A DNA stretch of 64,000 nucleotides, taken from Odobenus rosmarus divergens. Lineage: Eukaryota > Chordata > Mammalia > Carnivora > Odobenidae. The position numbers were made by a program, and so were the translations under genes. The stretch is from the NCBI RefSeq assembly GCF_000321225.1, contig NW_004450660.1, forward strand, positions 248,001 through 312,000, read 5' to 3'. The first letter of the stretch is position 1. Every line of letters starts with the position of its first letter. The notes beneath the pieces are model-generated. The model had not been told where the DNA came from, did no database searches, and was given only the letters and a program-made list of their open reading frames with translations. Below are positions 58,319 through 64,000 of this stretch, piece by piece.

Positions 58319-60720
58319 AATTTCTTTTAACACAAAGGTGATATACTTATTATGTTTTGGTGTCCGTGAAGATTTCCCTATATTTCTTAGCCCTTAACTA
58401 ACCTTCACTGGAAAATAAAACAAAACAAAACAATACAGGAGGAGGTTAAGAAGGCAAATGTAATTTTATGATTCTCCCATCACTATAGAACTGTTTGGAG
58501 TGTTGCATCTATGGACTTAAAAGCTGGCTCGGAGAGCTGATGGTGGAGGAAGTCAACTCAATCTGCGACCATCACTTCAAAGCTATGTGGAGTCTCATTG
58601 TGGTTCTAATTTGCACTTCCTTAATGATTCATGATGTTGAGCATCTTTTCATGTACCTTTTGGCCCTGCATATACAGTTTTTGGAAAAGTGTCCATTCAG
58701 ATTCTCTGTCCATTTTCTATTTGGGTTATTATTAGTAATTATTATTACTTTGCTATTGACTTGTATGAGTTCTTTATATATTTTGAATATTAACTTGTTA
58801 GCAGATATATGGTTTGAAAATATTTTTTCCCATTTCATAGGCTGTCTTTTCATTTTGTTGATAGTCTGTTTGGCTGTGCAGCAGCTTTTAGTTTGATGAA
58901 GCCCCAAAGGATTATTATTATTTTTTTTAATTTTATTGTTTGTGCTTTGGGCGTCATATCCAAAAAATCATTACCAAGACCCACATCAAGTTGTCTTATT
59001 CTTATGTTTACTTCTAGGAGTTTCATGACTTCACGTCTTACATTTGAGCCTATAATATATTTTGAGTTAATTTTTGTGAGTGGTATAGGACATGGGTCCA
59101 GTTTCATTCTTTTAAATGTGAATAATCAATTATCACAGCACCGTTTGTCGCAAAGACTGTCTTTTCTCCATTAAGTATTCTTGGCTCCCTTGCCAAATAC
59201 TAGTTGACTGTGTGTGTGTGTGGGTTTGTTTCTGGGCTCCTAATTCTGTTCCACTGGTCTATTTTCCTGTTTTTACACCAGTACAGTACTGTTTTCAATG
59301 ACCATACCTTGGAATTGGAAAGTGTGATGCCTCCTGCTTTGCTCTTTTTTTCTCAGGATTGCTTTGGCTATTTGGAGTCTTTTGTGGTTTCATATAAATC
59401 TTAGGAGTGTTTTCTCTACGTCTGTAAAAAATGCCATTTAGAATCTTGGTAGACACTGCATTGGATCTTTGGGAATATTGACATTTTAACAATGTTAATT
59501 CTTCCAATTCATGAATGTGCAAAACCTTTCCATTTATCTGTGTCTTCTTTGATTTCTTTCATCAGTGTTTTCAGATTTGAGATCTTTGACCTCCTTTGTT
59601 AAATTTATTCCTAAGTATTTTATTGTTTTTGATGCTATTATGAGATTTAAATTTATGTTTCAAAAAATGTATTGTTGCTATATAGAAAAACTACTGAGTT
59701 TTGTATATGAACTTTGTATCCTGAATCTTTATTGAATTTATTGATTATATTTAATAGGTTTTTTGGGGGGGTTGTGTCTTTAGGATTTTCTCCATATAAA
59801 ATCATGTCATCTGTGAATAGAGACAATTTTCATTCTTTCTTTCCCGTTCTAATACCTTTTATTTCTTTTTCTTGCCTGCTTGCTCTAGCTAAAACTTCTA
59901 GGACTATGTTGAATAAGAGTGATGACAGTGGGCATCCTTGTCTTATTCCTGATCTTAGGGACAGCTTTCAACACTTTCGCCACTGAGTATGATATTAGCT
60001 GTGGGCTTGTCATACATGGCCTTTATGATGTTGAAATATGTCATTAAGAATTTTTAACATGAATGGATGTTAAGTTTTGTCAAATGCTTTTTCTGCATCT
60101 ATTGGGATAGTCATATGATTCTTTTCTTTCATTTTGTTAATCTGATGTATCACACTGATTGATTTGCATATGTTGAAACATCCTTTCATCCCAGGGATAA
60201 AAATCACTAGATCACGGTGAATGATTCTTTTAATGGACTGCTGAATTTGGTTTGCTACTGTTTTATTATGAGTTCTTACAATTACATTCATCAGGGATAC
60301 TTGCCTTTAGTTTTCTTTTGTAGTAGTGTCTTTTTCTGGTTTTGGTATCAGGATAATGTGGGAGGTTTCCCTCTCAATTTTTTGGAAGAGTTTGAGAATG
60401 ATTGGTTTTAGTTTTTCTTTAAATGTTTGGTAAAATTCACCATGGAAGCCATCTGGTCGTTTCTAAAAATCCTTCCATTTCTTCTAGGTTGTTCAATTTA
60501 TTGGCATGTAATTGTTTATAGCAATCTCTTAGGATCCTTTGACTTTCTGTGGTATCCATTGTAATGTTTCTTTTTTTTAATTTATAATTTTATTGATTTT
60601 GATTTTTTTTCTCCCCTTGGTTAGTCTAGCTAAGGTTTTGTCAATTTTGTTTCTGTTTTCAAAGAACCAAATTTTAGTTGGCTAATATTGTTTGGCTGAT
60701 CTTGTTTCTTTGGGATCATA

Positions 60721-60928
60721 GACTTTCCCAAGCAAATTGAAGCTGAGAGAGTTTATTTCAAGAAACTAAAGGAATTTTCTCACAAGAAATGCTAAAAGAA
60801 TTTTTTTGGGTGGAAGTAAAAGAATGTTAATTAACATCATAAACACAAAAAGGTAGTGTAAATTTTACTGGTAATGGTAAATATATAGCCATGGTTAGAG
60901 TCTACAATATGGTGATAGTAGTGAAAAG
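60721..60928 (+). repeat. L1-derived inverted repeat, arm 1
   Basis: This stretch is sense L1-type sequence inside an antisense L1. Its reverse complement aligns along its whole length with 62500-62704, at roughly 80-85 percent identity by eye, with 'ggtagtgtaaattttactgg' and 'gggtggaagtaaaagaatg' as the best-kept parts. Confidence 0.8.
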
Positions 60929-61171
60929 TTTTTGTTTGAGAAAGTCTAAATCTGATTTTAGTTTGACTCTTCTTGTTTATTTTGGATGACTGCTTTTAAT
61001 GTAGGAATTTATTGCTATGAACAATTGCTATGAACTTCTTAGAACTGCTCTTGCTGCATCTCACAAGTTCTGATATGTTGTATTTCCATTTTCATTTGTC
61101 TCAAGAAATTTGTTTATTCCCCCTTTATTTTTTTCTTTGCTCCATTGCTTGTTTAGGAGAGTGTTGTTTAT

Positions 61172-61373
61172 GGGGCACCTGGGTGGCTCAGTTGGTTAAG
61201 CGTCTACCTTCGGCTCAGGTCATGATCCTGGAGTTCCAGGATCAAGCCCCACCATGGGCTCCCCGCTCAGCGGGAGTCTGCTTCTCCCTCTGACCCTCCT
61301 CCCTCTCATGCTCTCTCTCACTCACTCTCTTTCTCTCTTTCTCACTCAAATAAATAAAAGCTTTTTTTTTTAA
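61172..61373 (+). mobile_element. CAN-SINE, sense
   Basis: The head is GGGCACCTGGGTGGCTCAGT and the tail AAATAAATAAAAGC plus T and A runs. A perfect 12-bp duplication, AGGAGAGTGTTG, is at 61155-61166 and 61374-61385. Confidence 0.95.
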
Positions 61374-62499
61374 AGGAGAGTGTTGCTTAATTTCCTTGCT
61401 TTTATAAATTTTCCAGTTCTCCTCTTGTTACTGATTTCTAATTTCATGCCATTGTGGCCAGAGAAGATACTTAGTATGATTTAATCTTCTTGAATTTGCT
61501 AAGATTTGTTTTGTGACCTAACATATGGTCTATCCTAGAGCATGTTCCATCTGTACTTGAGAAGAATGTGTATTCTGCTGTTCCATAGAAAGTTTTGCAT
61601 ATATGTGTTAGGTTCATCTGATCTATAGTGTATTCAAATGTACTGTTATTGATTCTCTGTCTGGATGATCTATCCATTTTTGACAGTAGGGTGTTAAAGT
61701 CCTCAAGTAGTATTGTATTGCTGTTTATTTCTCCTTTTAGCTCTTAGTTTTTGCCTTATATATTGGATGCTTTAAGGTTAGGTGCATAAATATTTATAAT
61801 TGTTATATCTTCTTGATGTATTGATCCCTTTATCGTAATATAATGACTCTTTTTACCATTTCTAGTTTAAAATCTATTTTGTTGACATAAGCATAGCTAC
61901 CCCTGCATATTTTTGGTTACCATTTGCTTAAATTATTTCCCTCCATGTTTTCACTCTCAATTTATGTGTGCCTGTTAAGGTTAAAGTGGGTCTCATAGGC
62001 AGAATATTTTTGGATCTTAAAAAAAAAAAGTTATTCAGCCATTTTATATCTTTTAATTGGATAATCTAATCTACTTATGTTTAAAGTAATTATTGATAGG
62101 TAAAGACTTACTATTGCCATTTTATTAATTGTTTTCTGGTTGTTTTGTAAGTTAATTGTTCCATTTCTTATCCTACTATCTTTCTTTGTGTTTTGATGTA
62201 TTTTGATATCAGTATGCTTTGACTTCTTTATCATGTTCTTTTGTGTAATTACTACAGGATTTTTCCTTGTGGTTATGGTAAAGTTTATGTAAAATATCTT
62301 AAATTTATAATCTTATTTTAAACTGATAAGAACTTAACTTAAATAGAATTTGTAAAATTTACACTTTCACTTCTCCTTCCCCTCACATTTTTGGTTATTG
62401 TTGTTATAATTTACATTTTTTTAATATTGTGTAACTAATAACAGATTAGAGTAGTTATGGCTATTTTAACTACTTAAAAGGATTTGTAAGTGAATTATG

Positions 62500-62704
62500 C
62501 ACCACTATAATCATATGGCAGAATCTAACAATGACTATATATTTACCATTACCAGTGAAATTTACACTACTTTTTTATGTTTTTATGATGCTAATTAGCA
62601 TTCTTTTACTTCCACTCAAAGAATTCCTTTTAACGGTACTTGTAAGGAAATTCCTTTAGTTTCCTGTAATAAACTCTCTCAACTTTAGTTTGCTTGAGAA
62701 AGTC
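62500..62704 (-). repeat. L1-derived inverted repeat, arm 2
   Basis: This is part of the antisense L1 itself, between its ORF2 endonuclease end and its 5' region. It pairs with arm 1 at 60721-60928. Confidence 0.8.
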
Positions 62705-63043
62705 TTTATCCTTCCTTTATTTCTGAAGAACAGCTTCAGCAGTTATAGAATTCTTGAAGATTTTTCTTTCGATATTCGATATTCTTTCCTAGCCTAAAAA
62801 GTTTTTGTTGAGAAATCTGTCATTAATCTTTTGGGGTTTTTTCTGAATGTAATTTCTCTTTTTTTTCTTGCTGCTCTTAAAATTGTTTGCTTTGAGTTTT
62901 ACCTATTTAATTATTATGTGTCTTGATGTGGTCTTATTCAGGTTCAACTTAATTTGGTGGTTTTGGGGCCTCATGGATCTGAATGTCTATTTCTCTCCAC
63001 AGGTTTAGGAAGTTTTCAGCCGTTATTGCTTTAAATATACTTT

Positions 63044-63044
63044 C

Positions 63045-63092
<48 letters not shown>

Positions 63093-63142
63093 NNNNNNNN
63101 NNNNNNNNNNNNNNNNNNNNNNNNNNNNNNNNNNNNNNNNNN

Positions 63143-63193
<51 letters not shown>

Positions 63194-63245
63194 TTTCTCT
63201 CCTTTCCTTCCTTCTTTCTTCTTTCCTTCCTTCCTTCCTTCCTCC
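63044..63245. repeat. (CTTT)n microsatellite
   Basis: CTTT units on both sides of an N run, grading into CCTT and CTCC variants to about 63245. It grew in the pyrimidine-rich part of the old L1 5' region. Confidence 0.97.
63093..63142. other. Assembly gap (50 N)
   Basis: The gap lies inside the (CTTT)n array, so the array length is unknown. Confidence 1.
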
Positions 63246-64000
63246 CTCCTTCTGGAATTACTATAATGTGACTATTATTTCTTCTCATTGTGTCCTATAA
63301 TTCCCATAGGTTTTCTTCACTCTTCTCATTATTTTTTTATTTTTGCTCCTCTGACTGGGTAATTTCCAATGTCCTATCCTTCAGGTCTCTGGTTCTTTCT
63401 TCTATGTAGTTACCTGAAATTCTCAATTAAATTCTTCAATTCAGCTATTATACTTTTCAACTCTAGGAATTTTTCATGGTTGTTATTTTATTTATTTATT
63501 TTTTTTGGTCAAACTTCTCCTTTTGTTCATGCATTGCTTTCCTGATTAAGTTTAGTTGACTTTCTGTGGTTTTTTTTTTTTTTTTTTTTTTGTAGTTCAC
63601 TGAACTTCTTTAAGAGGATTATTCTGAATTCCTTGTCTGACAGTTCATAGATCTCCATTTATTTAGAGTCAATTTTTGGAGATTTATTAGTTTTCTGTGG
63701 TAACGTCATCTTTACCTGATTTTTTTTTTTTTAATGACTCTTGATTCCTTACATTGTTTTCAATGCATTTGAGGTACTGGGCCCCTTTTCTAAACTTTAC
63801 AAGCTTGCTTTAGCAGAGACAATTCTTAACCAGTCAGCTCAGTTTGGTTTCTGGATGTGTCTGCCGATAATGTTCTTGGGCAGGTGGGGCCTGCTATTAT
63901 GGTCTATTTTTGGGTGAAATAGTCACTTTGAGCTCTGAGGATGGGGATGAACAGGGTATGCCACTGGCTGTAAACACTTGACTAGAACAGCTGGCTTTGT

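Larger units (their letters stand above)
58590..64000 (-). mobile_element. Long old LINE-1, antisense, ORF2 to 5' region
   Basis: Read on the minus strand from the right, it covers the L1 5' part (about 62.7-64.0 kb), the endonuclease (minus-strand motif SRIDHMLGHK near 61510-61540), the reverse transcriptase (IDAEKAFDK near 60076-60102, and the complement of RQGCPLSPLLFN near 59900-59945) and the late ORF2 ([13 protein letters not shown] near 58800-58850). It has many stops and frameshifts and is inactive. It is interrupted by a CAN-SINE at 61172-61373 and by an inverted L1 piece at 60721-60928, and it runs off the window. Confidence 0.85.

Noticed and set aside
58495..58896. 133-codon open frame on the plus strand, hydrophobic
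   Set aside because: It is the antisense reading of L1 ORF2; the complementary strand gives recognisable L1 ORF2 residues.
60070..60291. Reverse transcriptase-like frame (minus strand) as a possible domesticated gene
   Set aside because: It is a short fragment of a long antisense L1 broken by stops on both sides, with no sign of an independent gene structure.
62983..63300. Open frame of Phe-Leu-Ser repeats and its Lys-Glu-Arg mirror
   Set aside because: Produced by the (CTTT)n array and the N gap.
1..64000. CRISPR arrays, operons, prophage or bacterial systems
   Set aside because: Base composition, split exons, SINEs and L1s show a mammalian nuclear locus. The only tandem arrays are simple microsatellites.

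Overview
This is a mammalian nuclear DNA window, almost certainly from a non-canid, non-felid carnivore (bear, seal or mustelid lineage). The lineage call rests on about twenty CAN-type, tRNA-derived SINEs whose heads read GCGCCTGGGTGGCTCAGT and whose tails end in (CT)n and AAATAAATAAAATCTT. These differ from the dog SINEC_Cf and cat SINE heads as I know them. L1 3' ends of carnivore type are also present.

The only protein-coding gene I can support is the 3' end of MCTP2 (multiple C2 and transmembrane domain containing 2) on the + strand. Three exons are visible, at 9047-9156, 15381-15478 and 17670-17738. They encode the last membrane segment, the conserved cytosolic stretch after it and the basic C-terminus. 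All have consensus AG/GT borders and their phases join cleanly. The 3' UTR follows, with a canonical AATAAA at 18498-18503. Positions 1-9046 are therefore intron, and everything after about 18.5 kb is downstream intergenic DNA with no further gene that I can recognise.

The rest is a layered record of transposition. Long, old antisense L1 copies lie at 2.8-6.1 kb, 30.4-31.7 kb and 58.6-64 kb; the last runs from ORF2 through the endonuclease region to the 5' part and leaves the window. A sense L1 lies at 22.3-24.1 kb. MIR and L2 pieces, at least six MaLR-type solo LTRs, a Tigger-type DNA transposon and a hAT-like element are also present. CAN-SINEs are inserted throughout, many with target-site duplications I could delimit to the base. 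Several L1 insertions show the 5'-inverted, twin-primed layout. One CAN-SINE is itself interrupted by a roughly 120-bp poly(A)-tailed insert with its own 16-bp target-site duplication.

I do not see an undescribed biological system in the sense of a new gene cluster. The best leads are the nested retroposed insert at 4.2 kb, the inverted SINE pair inside the MCTP2 intron, the 205-bp inverted repeat inside the 58-64 kb L1, and two repeat-free, CpG-retaining segments (13.6 kb and 36.6-37.1 kb) that look like candidate cis-regulatory elements. Repeat calls are pattern recognition from memory of consensus sequences; no library search was run.
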